Program-made: the position numbers and the translations under genes | The notes under the pieces: generated by a model | What the model was told of the DNA's origin: nothing | The model's database searches: none | The model's input: only the letters and a program-made list of their open reading frames with translations | From: UBA9676 sp963730065 | GTDB lineage: Bacteria; Actinomycetota; Actinomycetes; Streptosporangiales; Streptosporangiaceae | NCBI GenBank assembly: GCA_963730065.1 | Contig: CAVSQL010000008.1 | Location: 62,001 to 126,000 of the forward strand | DNA length: 64,000 nucleotides | Reading direction: 5' to 3' | Part shown: in pieces, positions 43,316 through 51,660 of the stretch | Numbering within the stretch: the stretch's first letter is position 1 | Layout: every line of letters begins with the position of its first letter

Positions 43316-44351
43316 TCACCAGGTGTCCGGCCCGAACGGGTCGTCGTCGTAGGCGCCGGACCGCCCCAGCAGCGCGAGGTCCGACTCCACCATCATGGTG
43401 ATCAGCTCGTCGAAGCCGATCTTCGGCTCCCAGCCGAGCTGCTTGACCGCCTTCGACGGGTCCGCGCAGAGGTGGTTAACGTCGGCCGGGCGGACGAACG
43501 CGGCGTCGCAGACCACGTGGTCGCGCCAGTCCAGGCCCACCACCGCGAACGCCCGGGCCACCAGCTCCTCCACGCTGTGGGTCACCCCGGTGCCGACCAC
43601 GAAGTCCTCCGGCACGTCCCGGGCCAGCATGAGGTGCATCGCCCGCACGTAGTCGCCGGCGAAGCCCCAGTCACGCCGCACCGACAGCGTGCCCAGCCGC
43701 AGCTGGCGCTCCAGCCCGAGCTTGATCTTGGCCACGCCGAGCGACACCTTGCGGGGGACGAACTCGCCGCCCCGGCGGGGCGACTCGTGGTTGAACAAGA
43801 TGCCCGAGACGGCGAACATGCCGTACGACTCTCGGTAGTTCTGGGTCAGGAAGTGACCGTACGTCTTCGCGACCCCGTACGGGCTGCGGGGGTGGAACGG
43901 GGTCTGCTCGGTCTGCGGCGACTCGGCCACCATGCCGAACATCTCCGATGACGACGCCTGGTAGAACCGGATCTGCCCGCTGCCCGGGCTGCGTGACCCG
44001 CTGATCCCGCTGCAGACCCGGATCGCCTCCAGCACCCGCAGCACCCCCAGGCCGGTCACCTCGCCGGTGAGCTCCGCCTGCTGCCACGACATGGGCACAT
44101 AGGAGATCGCCGCCAGGTTGTACACCTCGTCGGGCTGGACCCGCTCGACCGCCGAGATGAGGCTGCCCTGGTCGAGCAGGTCGCCGCGGACCAGGCTTGA
44201 CCTCCCCCAGCAGCTCGCGCACCCGGCGCACCCGCGGGTTGGACTGGCCGCGCACGAGCCCCCACACCTCGTGGCCCTGGGCCAGCAGATGCTCGGCGAG
44301 GTAGGACCCGTCCTGCCCGGTGATCCCGGTGATCAGTGCCCGTCTCGCCAT
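43316..44351 (-). pseudogene. gmd: GDP-mannose 4,6-dehydratase with a frameshift
   Basis: Extended SDR making GDP-4-keto-6-deoxymannose. N-terminus in one frame: MARRALITGITGQDGSYLAEHLLAQGHEVWGLVRG, up to ELLGEVK. The rest is in another frame: LVRGDLLDQGSLISAVERVQPDEVYNLAAISYVPMSW, SSSEMFG, the YxxxK in SPYGVAKTYGH, and the Gmd-specific RNYRESYG-like and NHESPRRGGEFVPRK. A single extra base between about 44194 and 44209 (a run of five C on the plus strand lies at 44203-44207) breaks the gene. Everything else is intact, so this is a recent mutation or a sequence error. ATG 44351 has gtggagga upstream. It faces away from the glycosyltransferase operon it probably serves. Confidence 0.88.
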
Positions 44352-44539
44352 CGCCAGTCCTCCACCCCGCCGCATGTGCCCCCGGACGCGCCCGGCGGGC
44401 AGCGCGTCATCAGGCTATGACGCGGCAGCCTACTGTCGGAGGAGGGGCGCAAGAGCACGGGACATACCCGGTGGTAATGTTCGCGCCTAGCAGGCTGATC
44501 ATCACTGGACAGCGGATGCCACGAAAGGTGCGAGGCTGC

Positions 44540-45886
44540 GTGCTCACGACAGGTCGCCCGCTCCGTGTCGCGCTGGTCTCCTACCGCAGCAAGCCGCACT
44601 GCGGCGGCCAGGGCATCTACCTGCGCCACCTTTCCCGTGAGCTGACCGCGCTCGGCCACCACGTCGAGGTCTTCTCCGGCCAGCCCTACCCCGAGCTCGA
44701 ACCCGGCCCCATCCTGCGCACGGTGCCCAGCCTGGACCTGTACCGGGAGCCCGACCCGTTCCGCTGGCCGCGGCCGTCGGAGTTCCGAGACTGGATCGAC
44801 GTGCTGGAGTTCGCCGCCATGCGGTCGGGCTCTTTCCCCGAGCCGCTCACGTTCAGCCTGCGGGCGCGGCGGCTGCTGCGGGCCCGCCGGGCCGACTTCG
44901 ACCTCGTCCACGACAACCAGGTGCTGGGGTACGGGCTGCTCGGGCTGCCCAGGGCCGGACTGCCGCTGGTGACCAGCATCCACCACCCGATCAGCGTGGA
45001 CCGGCGGATCGAGCTCGCCGCGGCCCGCGGCCTGTCCCGGCTGTCCAAGTGGCGCTGGTACTCCTTCGTCCGGATGCAGGCCCGGGTCGCCCGGCGGTGC
45101 GGACCGGTCCTGACCGCGTCACGGTCCTCCCGCGACGACATCTGCCGCGACTTCCGGGTCCGGCCCGAGAGCGTCCAGGTCATCCCGCTTGGGGTCAACA
45201 CCCGCCTGTTCCATCCCCGCTCATCCCGGGTCCCCGGCCGGATCGTGGCCGTGGCCAGCGCCGACTCACCGGTCAAGGGAGTCGGAACGCTGCTGCAGGC
45301 GTTCGGCAAGCTGGTTGCCGAACGGGAGGCGCAGCTGATCGTGGTGGGCAAGCCGGCGCCCGGCGGCCCGACCGAGCGGCTCGCCACCGAGCTCGCGCTG
45401 GGCGAGCGGGTGCGCTTCGTCCACGGCATCGGCGACACCGAGCTCGCCGAGCTCGTGGCGAGCGCGGAGATGGCCGTCGTGCCCTCCCTTTACGAGGGCT
45501 TCTCGCTGCCCGCGGTGGAGCACATGGCGTCGGGAACCCCGCTGGTGGCGAGCCGGACCGGCGCGCTGCCGGAGGTGACCGGCGACGCCGCCCGGCTGGT
45601 GGAGCCCGGTGACGCCGAGGAACTCGCCGCCGCGCTGCGCGGCCTGCTCGACTCACCCGCGGAGCGGGACCGGCTCTCCGCCGCCGCCTGGCAGCGGGTA
45701 CAGGAAAGGTTCACCTGGTCCGCCGTGGCCCGCGCCACGGTGGCCGAATACGAGCGGGCCATCGCCGCCCGGCTGCGGCCGGGTGAGCAGGCCCGGACCA
45801 GTGAGCAGGCCTGCATCGGTGAGCAGGACCGCACCGGCGAGCAGGACCTCCGCCGGCCGGAGCCGAAGGGAGCCGGGCCGTGCTGA
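44540..45886 (+). CDS. Family 4 glycosyltransferase (448 aa)
   Basis: GT-B fold retaining glycosyltransferase: N-terminal LRVALVSYRSKPHCGGQGIYLRHLSRELTALGHHVEVFSG, and C-terminal donor domain with SADSPVKGVGTLLQAF, VVPSLYEGFSLPAVEHMASGTPLVAS and the E(x7)E motif. Cytoplasmic. GTG 44540 is preferred, ATG 44516 possible. The tail (residues about 415-440) is four six-residue repeats around GEQ from an 18-bp DNA repeat and overlaps the next start. Operon with two genes that follow; neighbours suggest a cell-surface or lipid glycoconjugate. Confidence 0.88.
   Translation: MLTTGRPLRVALVSYRSKPHCGGQGIYLRHLSRELTALGHHVEVFSGQPYPELEPGPILRTVPSLDLYREPDPFRWPRPSEFRDWIDVLEFAAMRSGSFPEPLTFSLRARRLLRARRADFDLVHDNQVLGYGLLGLPRAGLPLVTSIHHPISVDRRIELAAARGLSRLSKWRWYSFVRMQARVARRCGPVLTASRSSRDDICRDFRVRPESVQVIPLGVNTRLFHPRSSRVPGRIVAVASADSPVKGVGTLLQAFGKLVAEREAQLIVVGKPAPGGPTERLATELALGERVRFVHGIGDTELAELVASAEMAVVPSLYEGFSLPAVEHMASGTPLVASRTGALPEVTGDAARLVEPGDAEELAAALRGLLDSPAERDRLSAAAWQRVQERFTWSAVARATVAEYERAIAARLRPGEQARTSEQACIGEQDRTGEQDLRRPEPKGAGPC
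45783..45854 (+). repeat. 18-bp tandem repeat, four units, inside the glycosyltransferase 3' end
   Basis: Units start at 45783, 45801, 45819 and 45837, each opening gygagcagg. The period keeps the frame and encodes GEQxxx repeats. Confidence 0.85.
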
Positions 45887-46671
45887 CCGTTGACTTCCGC
45901 CGCTTCCCGGTCGGGCCCGGTGACCGTGTGCTCGACCTCGGCTGCGGCGGCGGGCGGCACGCCTACGAGGCCTACCGGCGCGGCGCCGACGTGGTCGCCT
46001 GCGACGCCGACGTGGGCGAGCTGCGGGTGGTGGCGGACATGGCGGCCGCCATGCACGAGGCCGGGGAGACACCGGCCACGGCCCACGCCCGGCCGGTGGC
46101 CGGAGATGGCACCATCATGCCGTTTGGCAGCGCGATGTTCGACCGGGTGATCGCGGCCGAGGTGCTCGAGCACATCGGCGACGACCAGCAGGCCCTGGAT
46201 GAGATCGCGCGGGTGCTGCGCCCGGGCGGCCTGCTGGCGGTGACCGTGCCCGCCTGGCTGCCGGAGCGGATCTGCTGGCGGCTGTCGGATGACTATCACA
46301 ACGTCCCCGGCGGCCACGTCCGCATCTACACCCGGCCCGAGCTGGAGGCCAAGCTCCGGCGGGCGGGGCTGACGCCGGGTGGCCACCACCACGCGCACGG
46401 CCTGCACTCGCCCTACTGGTGGCTCAAGTGCGCGGTCGGGGTGGGCGACGACGATCACCCGCTGGCCCGCGCCTACCACCGGCTGCTGGTGTGGGACATC
46501 ATGAAGCGCCCGGCCGCCACCCGGGTGGCGGAACGGGCGCTGAACCCGCTCATCGGCAAGAGCTTGGTGCTCTACGCCCGCAAGCCCGTCCCCCCGGGCG
46601 GCACCGGCCACGGGGACGCCGCCGCCGGCCACGGCGCGGGCCGCCTGGAGCGTGTGCATGCCGGTGCGTGA
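45880..46671 (+). CDS. Class I SAM-dependent methyltransferase (263 aa)
   Basis: Rossmann methyltransferase: motif I VLDLGCGGGRHAYEAYRRG, acidic loop VVACDAD, motif post II VIAAEVLEHIGDDQQALDEIARVLRPGGLLAVTVPAW, similar to the Methyltransf_11 group. The C-terminal part YWWLKCAVG and LVWDIMKRP is characteristic of a family linked to GT4 and terpene-cyclase-like genes. GTG 45880 overlaps the glycosyltransferase stop by 7 nt; aaggga lies at 45866-45871. Acceptor unknown. Its end overlaps the next gene by 14 nt, so the three are one operon. Confidence 0.88.
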   Translation: MLTVDFRRFPVGPGDRVLDLGCGGGRHAYEAYRRGADVVACDADVGELRVVADMAAAMHEAGETPATAHARPVAGDGTIMPFGSAMFDRVIAAEVLEHIGDDQQALDEIARVLRPGGLLAVTVPAWLPERICWRLSDDYHNVPGGHVRIYTRPELEAKLRRAGLTPGGHHHAHGLHSPYWWLKCAVGVGDDDHPLARAYHRLLVWDIMKRPAATRVAERALNPLIGKSLVLYARKPVPPGGTGHGDAAAGHGAGRLERVHAGA

Positions 46672-47815
46672 GAACCCGGCCCAGGTCGGGCCGGCCCCGC
46701 CCGCGCGGGCCACCGCCGGGCGCGCCACGCACCCCCCGCCTCCCATACCCGCCGTGCCCGGCGTGCTGACCGCGGCCGACATCCTCGCCACCGGGGAAAG
46801 CATCGTGGCGGTCCAGGAGCCGTCGGGCGCGGTCGGCTGGCCCGATGGCCACATCGACGCCTGGAACCATGTGGAGTGCGCGATGGCGCTGTCGGCCTGC
46901 GGCCTGCGCGGGCCGGCCCGGCGCGCCTACGATTGGCTCCGCGCCAGCCAGCGGGCCGACGGGTCGTGGCCGAAGAAGACGGCCGCCGGCGGCGTGGTCA
47001 CCGATCCGGCCGCCGAGAGCAACCAGGTCGCCTACGTCGCGGTCGGCGTCTGGCACGAGCTTCTGGTCACCCGGGACGCGGCGTTCGCGGCGCGGATGTG
47101 GCCCACGGTGCGCAGCGCCATCTCCTGCGTGCTGGCTCTGCAGGCGCCCCGCGGCGAGATCGCCTGGGAGCGGAGGGCCGACGGCAGCCCGGCCGGGTAC
47201 GCCCTGCTGACCGGGTGCTCCAGCATCTATCAGAGCCTGCGCTGCGCGGTGGCGCTGGCGGAGTTCGTCGGGCAGCCGCAGCCCGACTGGGAACTCGCGG
47301 CCGGCCAGCTCGGGCACGTGGTGGCGAACCATCCCGAGGCGTTCGCCGATAAGAGCCAGTTCTCGATGGACTGGTACTACCCAGTCCTGGCCGGGCCGGT
47401 GCGCGGACCGGACGGGGCGGCCCGGCTGGCCGCCCGCTGGCCCGACTTCGTGGTCCCGGGCCTCGGCGCCCGCTGCGTCAGCGACCAGCCCTGGGTCACC
47501 GGCGCGGAAACGTGCGAGCTCGTGCTCGCGCTGGACGCGAACGGCGACCACGGCCGGGCCGTGGAGCTGTTCGGCGACATCCAGCACCTGCGGGACGCCG
47601 ACGGCGGCTACTGGACCGGCTGGCAGTTCGCGAACCGGGCCCACTTCCCCGCCGAGCACAGCAGCTGGACGGCGGCGGCGATGATCCTGGCCGCCGATGC
47701 GCTGGCCGGGGCGACCGGCGGGGCAGGCCTGTTCCGCGCGGCCGGCGCCGGCCGCGCGGTGCTCCCGTCAGCCGACGCCGACGCCTGCGGCTGCGCCCTG
47801 CCCGCCCCCGGCTGA
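46658..47815 (+). CDS. Prenyltransferase/squalene-oxidase-repeat (alpha/alpha toroid) protein (385 aa)
   Basis: Contains repeated helical motifs like those of terpene cyclases and prenyltransferases: GWPDGHIDAWNHVECAMALSACG, ARRAYDWLRASQRADGSWPKK, DPAAESNQVAYVAVGVWHEL and GYWTGWQFANRAHFPAEHSSWTAAAMILAADAL. It lacks an evident DxDD or other catalytic acid motif, so enzyme activity is uncertain. ATG 46658 with ctggag is preferred; GTG 46652 is in frame. The family recurs beside a GT4 and methyltransferases in actinomycetes; its product is not known to me. Confidence 0.78.
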   Translation: MPVRENPAQVGPAPPARATAGRATHPPPPIPAVPGVLTAADILATGESIVAVQEPSGAVGWPDGHIDAWNHVECAMALSACGLRGPARRAYDWLRASQRADGSWPKKTAAGGVVTDPAAESNQVAYVAVGVWHELLVTRDAAFAARMWPTVRSAISCVLALQAPRGEIAWERRADGSPAGYALLTGCSSIYQSLRCAVALAEFVGQPQPDWELAAGQLGHVVANHPEAFADKSQFSMDWYYPVLAGPVRGPDGAARLAARWPDFVVPGLGARCVSDQPWVTGAETCELVLALDANGDHGRAVELFGDIQHLRDADGGYWTGWQFANRAHFPAEHSSWTAAAMILAADALAGATGGAGLFRAAGAGRAVLPSADADACGCALPAPG

Positions 47816-47944
47816 GCGCGCCGGGCACCGGCCGGAACCGGCGCCCCGGCCCCACGGCGGCCGGCCAGATGGGGGGCACAGCGACGGGCGGGTACCTGGC
47901 ATATCCAGCTCTGACCCCGGCCGGATGGTGCGGGGAGGCTTGTT

Positions 47945-48649
47945 TCAGGTCCCCTCGCCGGTGCGTTCCAGGACCCGCAGCGAACCCTGCACGGCCACCT
48001 CGGCGAAGCCACCGGAGGCCAGTGCCCGCCGGTAGATGCCGTAGGGCGCCTGGCCGCCGTCGGCCGGGTCGGGAAAAACGTCGTGAATGGCGAGCGCGCC
48101 ACCGGGCGCCACCCAGCGCGCCCAGCCCTCGTAGTCGCCCCGGGCGGCCGCCTCGGTGTGCCCGCCGTCGATGAACAGCAGCCCGACCGGCGTCCGCCAC
48201 AGCCGCGCCACCTGCGCGGACCGGCCCACGACGACGATCACGTCGTCCTCCAGGCCGACGTCACTGAGGGTGGCCCGGACATGCGGCAGCGTGTCCAGCC
48301 GCCCGGTGCGGGGGTCGACCAGGCCCGGATCGTGGTACTCCCAGCCCGGCTGGTTCTCCTCCGATCCGTGGTGGTGGTCCACCGTGATCACCACCTGGCC
48401 GGCCTGGCGGGCCGCCGCCGCCAGGTAGATCGTGGACTTCCCGCAGTAGGTGCCGATCTCGAGCACCGGGCCGGCCGGGGCGTACGCGGCCGCTGCCCGG
48501 TACAGGGCGAGCCCTTCCTCGGGCGGCATGAAGCCGGTGGCCGCCTCGGCGGCGCACCGGAGGCGGTCCGGCATCGGCCCGCCCGGCCGGGCCTGGGCGG
48601 CGGTAGCGTCAGTCACTGCCCGGTCCGCTGGTAGTGGTGCGCCGGGCAC
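47945..48649 (-). CDS. SAM-dependent methyltransferase, Methyltransf_24-like (234 aa)
   Basis: Motif I VLEIGTYCGKSTIYLAAAARQAG, acidic VITVDHHHGSEENQPGWEYHD, FIDGGHTEAAARGDYEGWARWVAPGGALAIHDVFPD. This DHH/HDVF pattern is typical of metal-using O-methyltransferase-like proteins found with GT4 clusters. It converges on the toroid protein gene with a 129-bp gap and is divergent from the ferredoxin gene 17 bp away. Acceptor unknown, likely the same glycoconjugate as the operon opposite. Confidence 0.85.
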   Translation of the reverse strand: MPGAPLPADRAVTDATAAQARPGGPMPDRLRCAAEAATGFMPPEEGLALYRAAAAYAPAGPVLEIGTYCGKSTIYLAAAARQAGQVVITVDHHHGSEENQPGWEYHDPGLVDPRTGRLDTLPHVRATLSDVGLEDDVIVVVGRSAQVARLWRTPVGLLFIDGGHTEAAARGDYEGWARWVAPGGALAIHDVFPDPADGGQAPYGIYRRALASGGFAEVAVQGSLRVLERTGEGT

Positions 48650-48666
48650 CGGGAGACAATGCTGGG

Positions 48667-48858
48667 ATGAGGGTCACGGTCGATCGCGATCTCTGCGAGG
48701 CCAACGCCGTGTGCGCCGGGCTGGTGCCGGAGGTCTTCGACGTCGACGACGAGGACGTCCTGCACATCGCGGCGGGCGAGGTGCCGCCGGAACTCGCGGA
48801 CGGGGTCCGGCGGGCGGTGCAGTCCTGCCCCAAGACGGCCCTGCGCCTCGAGGACTGA
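48667..48858 (+). CDS. 3Fe-4S ferredoxin (63 aa)
   Basis: Small ferredoxin with RVTVDRDLCEANAVCAGLVPEVFDV and a C-terminal VQSCPKTALRLED. The first cluster motif is C-x5-C followed by a remote C-P, three cysteines in all, as in the 3Fe-4S ferredoxins that donate electrons to cytochromes P450 in actinomycetes. No P450 is in this window. ATG 48667 has cgggag upstream. Clustering with the glycosyltransferase/methyltransferase genes suggests an oxidation step in that pathway, with the enzyme elsewhere. Confidence 0.88.
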   Translation: MRVTVDRDLCEANAVCAGLVPEVFDVDDEDVLHIAAGEVPPELADGVRRAVQSCPKTALRLED

Positions 48859-48876
48859 GCGCGGGGTCCGCGAGGG

Positions 48877-49236
48877 TCACCGGCCGGCCTGCGGCTGCTG
48901 GAGTTCGACCCGGTTGCCGCACGGGTCGGTCACGAACGCCTGGCGGCCCGGGCCGACCGGCACCGGGTCGGTGACGGCGACACCCAGTGCACGCAGCTCC
49001 GCCACCACCCCATCCAGATCGGTGACGGCCAGGGCGAAGTGCTGCCCGAGTTCCGGCGGCACCTCGGCCTCGATGAGGTGCACCTGCTGGTTCCCCGCGT
49101 CCAGCCAGGCCCCATCGAAGCTGAAATCGGGGCGGTCGGCCCGCTCGGTCAGGCCAAGAACCCGGGTGTAGAAGTCCCGTGCCGCGCCGACGTCGCTGAC
49201 GTTGATCGATACATGGTGGAGCCCGTCCGGTCGCAT
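48877..49236 (-). CDS. VOC-family (glyoxalase-like) protein (119 aa)
   Basis: Single-chain VOC protein of the dioxygenase/glyoxalase superfamily: LHHVSINVSDVGAARDFYTRVLGL, WLDAGNQQVHLIEAEVPPELGQHFALAV and DPCGNRVELQQ. The His and Glu at usual metal positions (HHVSI, RVELQQ) are present. Converges on the ferredoxin gene with an 18-bp gap and lies 4 bp after the aminotransferase gene on the same strand, so it is probably the second gene of that pair. Confidence 0.87.
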   Translation of the reverse strand: MRPDGLHHVSINVSDVGAARDFYTRVLGLTERADRPDFSFDGAWLDAGNQQVHLIEAEVPPELGQHFALAVTDLDGVVAELRALGVAVTDPVPVGPGRQAFVTDPCGNRVELQQPQAGR

Positions 49237-49240
49237 AGCG

Positions 49241-50482
49241 TCAGTCTCCCAGCCCGGCCCCGCCGCGGCCAGCCTCCTCCCGCCCGATTCCGCCGCGCCC
49301 GGCCTCCTGCCCGGCCGCGCCGCGGCCCGCCCGCGCCAGCCGGCTCAGCGCCTCGGCCAGGACATCGTGCTGCTTGCAGAAGGCGAACCGCACCTGCGAC
49401 CGGCCCGCGTCCACGTTGTCGTAGAACACCACGCTGGGGATGGCCACCACGCCGACCCGGCGGGGCAGCTCCCGGCAGAACTCCATGCCGTCGGCGTAGC
49501 CCAGGGGGCGCACGTCGGTGGTGACGAAATAGGTCCCGGCGGGCCGGTAGACCTCGAAGCCGGCCTCGGCCAGGCCCGCGCACACGAAGTCGCGCTTGAC
49601 CCGCAGATCCGCGCTGATCGAGGCGTAGTAGTCGTCGGGGAGGGCGAGCGCCTGCGCCACTGCGTACTGGAACGGCCCGCCGGTGACATAGGTGAGGAAC
49701 TGCTTGGCCGTGCGGACCGCCGTCACCAGTTCCGGGCTCCCGGTCACCCAGCCGATTTTCCAGCCGGTGAACGAGAACATCTTCGCCGCCGAGCTGATCG
49801 TGACGGTGCGCTCGGGCATCCCGGGCAGCGAAACGATGGGCAGGTGGACGCCGTCGTACACCATGTGCTCGTAGACCTCGTCGGACACGACCAGCAAGTC
49901 GTGCTCGCAGGCGAGCGCGGCGATGCGGGCCAGCTCGTCCGGGGTGAACACCACCCCGGACGGGTTGTGCGGGGTGTTGAGCAGGATGAGCCGGGTGCGG
50001 CTGGTAATGGCCGCACGCAGCGCGTCGAGGTCCGGCCGGAAATCGGGCGGCCGGAGGGTGACCGGCACCCGGGTCGCCCCGGCCATCGCGATGCAGGCCG
50101 CGTACGAGTCGTAGTAGGGCTCGAACGCGATCGCCTCGTCCCCGGGTTCCAGCAGCGCGAGCAGGGCCGCCGCGATCGCCTCCGTTGCGCCCGCCGTGAC
50201 CAGGACCTGGGTATCGGGGTCGACGTCGAGACCCCAGAAGCGCTTCTGGTGCGCGGCGACCGCCTGCCGCAGTTCCGGGATACCCGGCCCGGGTGGGTAC
50301 TGGTTGCCGCGCCCCTCCATGATCGCGGCGGCGGCCGCGGCCGCGATCTCGCGCGGCCCGTCGGTGTCCGGGAAGCCCTGGCCGAGGTTGACAGCGCCGG
50401 TCGTTTCGGCGAGCGCCGACATCTCGGCGAAGATCGTGGTCCCCATCCCGGCGAGCCGGGCGTTCAGCAGTGGTCGGTTCAC
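49241..50482 (-). CDS. PLP-dependent aminotransferase class I/II (413 aa)
   Basis: Fold type I aminotransferase: VNLGQGFPDTDGP at the start, YPPGPGIPELRQAVA, AGATEAIAAALLAL, NTPHNPSGVVF, VSDEVYEHMVYDG, and the PLP lysine in SSAAKMFSFTGWKIGW. C-terminal domain has YFVTTDVRPL and VRFAFCK. Closest known types are kynurenine/methionine aminotransferase and succinyldiaminopimelate aminotransferase (DapC-like); sequence does not separate them. GTG 50482. The last 28 residues are Gly/Arg/Glu repeats of recent origin. Divergent from the nitrilase gene with a long palindrome between; aminotransferase plus omega-amidase (nitrilase family) is a known glutamine-transaminase pair. Confidence 0.9.
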   Translation of the reverse strand: MNRPLLNARLAGMGTTIFAEMSALAETTGAVNLGQGFPDTDGPREIAAAAAAAIMEGRGNQYPPGPGIPELRQAVAAHQKRFWGLDVDPDTQVLVTAGATEAIAAALLALLEPGDEAIAFEPYYDSYAACIAMAGATRVPVTLRPPDFRPDLDALRAAITSRTRLILLNTPHNPSGVVFTPDELARIAALACEHDLLVVSDEVYEHMVYDGVHLPIVSLPGMPERTVTISSAAKMFSFTGWKIGWVTGSPELVTAVRTAKQFLTYVTGGPFQYAVAQALALPDDYYASISADLRVKRDFVCAGLAEAGFEVYRPAGTYFVTTDVRPLGYADGMEFCRELPRRVGVVAIPSVVFYDNVDAGRSQVRFAFCKQHDVLAEALSRLARAGRGAAGQEAGRGGIGREEAGRGGAGLGD

Positions 50483-50578
50483 CCCGCCATGACATCACGT
50501 CCTGCCACTGACCGCTCTATCCCCGTTGCACCACTTCACGGCACCGGCCCCATCCGGCGGGGCCAGGCCCGGCCGGAC

Positions 50579-50618
50579 GTGCATGTCCGGCCGGCTGAAC
50601 GCCTTGCCGGACATGCAC
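50579..50618. promoter_or_regulatory. 13-bp perfect inverted repeat between divergent genes
   Basis: gtgcatgtccggc (50579-50591) and gccggacatgcac (50606-50618) are perfect inverted arms with a 14-nt spacer. It lies 44 bp before the nitrilase start and about 97 bp before the aminotransferase start. No T-run follows on either side, so an operator or small mobile palindrome is more likely than a terminator. Confidence 0.6.
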
Positions 50619-50661
50619 GCCGCCCGTGCTCCTTCCCAACAGACCCAGTTACGCTGCGGGC

Positions 50662-51660
50662 ATGCGTGTTGCACTGTGCCAGCTGCCTATCAGCCCCGAC
50701 CCGGCCATCAACCTGGAGCGGGTAGCTGAAGCGATGACTACTGCCGCCCAGCAAGGAGCCGACCTGGCGGTGTTTCCGGAGGCGACCCAGGTCCGGTTCG
50801 GCAGCGACCTGCGCGGGGCGGCCGAGCCGCTGGACGGTGCGTTCGGCGCCGGGCTGGCCGAGCTGGCCCGCGAGACCGGGGTGGCCCTGGTCGCGGGGGT
50901 GTTCGAGCCGGCGCCGGACGGCTGTACCTGTCAATACCCCCCGACACCAAACATGAGTGGCACTCATGTTAGTCCAGGTCAGGGGCATGTTTGCTCCGGG
51001 ACAGCGCCGGGCGGGCGGGTCTACAACACGGCGGTGGCCTACTCCGCCGCGGGAGAACTGGTGGCGGCCTACCGCAAGATCCACCTGTTCGACTCGCTCG
51101 GCGAACGTGAGTCAGCGCTGGTCGCCCCCGGCTCGGAGCCGGTCGTCGCGGACCTCGCTGGTGTCCGTACCGGCTTCGCGACCTGCTACGACATCCGTTT
51201 CCCCGAGCTGGCCCGCGCGCTGGTGGCCCGCGGCGCCGAACTGATCGTGGTGCCCGGCGCCTGGGCGGCCGGGCTGTTCAAGGAAGAGCACTGGGTCACC
51301 CTGGTGCGGGCCCGCGCGATCGAGAACACGGTCTGGGTCGCCGCCGCCGGGCAGGTTCCCGACCCCGCTTCTCCGCCGACCCGCGCGCCGACTGGGGTCG
51401 GCCGCAGCATGCTGGTTGATCCCATGGGGACCGTGCGGGCCGACCTCGGGCTGTGGCCGCAGGTGACCGTGGCCGAACTGGACAGCGCCCTGACCGCCCG
51501 GGTCAGGACGGTGCTGCCGTGCCTGGAGCACCGGCGCGACGACGTGTTCGGCCCGGCCGACCCGGCCGGCCCCGTACCGCCGGCCAGCCCCGTGCCGCCG
51601 GCCAGCCCGGTCAGCGGACCCGGGCCCGCCACAGAACGGGACGCTGCCCCGTCCCGGTAG
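50662..51660 (+). CDS. Nitrilase-superfamily carbon-nitrogen hydrolase (332 aa)
   Basis: Glu-Lys-Cys nitrilase fold, omega-amidase/Nit2-like: MRVALCQLPISPDPAINLERV, Glu in AVFPEATQVRF, Lys in AAYRKIHLFDS, Cys in TGFATCYDIRFPELARAL. It hydrolyses a carbon-nitrogen bond of an amide, for example alpha-ketoglutaramate. Between Glu and Lys there is an extra stretch of about 28 residues (CTCQYPPTPNMSGTHV and on) with its own palindromic DNA, absent in relatives. The last 30 residues are Pro-rich repeats (PVPPAS) overlapping the convergent gene by 50 nt. ATG 50662. Confidence 0.88.
   Translation: MRVALCQLPISPDPAINLERVAEAMTTAAQQGADLAVFPEATQVRFGSDLRGAAEPLDGAFGAGLAELARETGVALVAGVFEPAPDGCTCQYPPTPNMSGTHVSPGQGHVCSGTAPGGRVYNTAVAYSAAGELVAAYRKIHLFDSLGERESALVAPGSEPVVADLAGVRTGFATCYDIRFPELARALVARGAELIVVPGAWAAGLFKEEHWVTLVRARAIENTVWVAAAGQVPDPASPPTRAPTGVGRSMLVDPMGTVRADLGLWPQVTVAELDSALTARVRTVLPCLEHRRDDVFGPADPAGPVPPASPVPPASPVSGPGPATERDAAPSR
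50928..51010 (+). repeat. Short palindromic insertion inside the nitrilase gene
   Basis: About 84 bp with AT content higher than its surroundings. It holds a 9-bp perfect hairpin, aacatgagt / actcatgtt (50950-50958, 50962-50970), nested near an outer caaacatg / catgtttg pair (50948-50955, 50986-50993). It stays in frame and adds residues atypical for the host protein. A small REP- or MITE-like element is likely. Confidence 0.65.

Noticed and set aside
50579..50618. Intrinsic terminator
   Set aside because: No T-run on either side, and it lies between divergent genes rather than after one.
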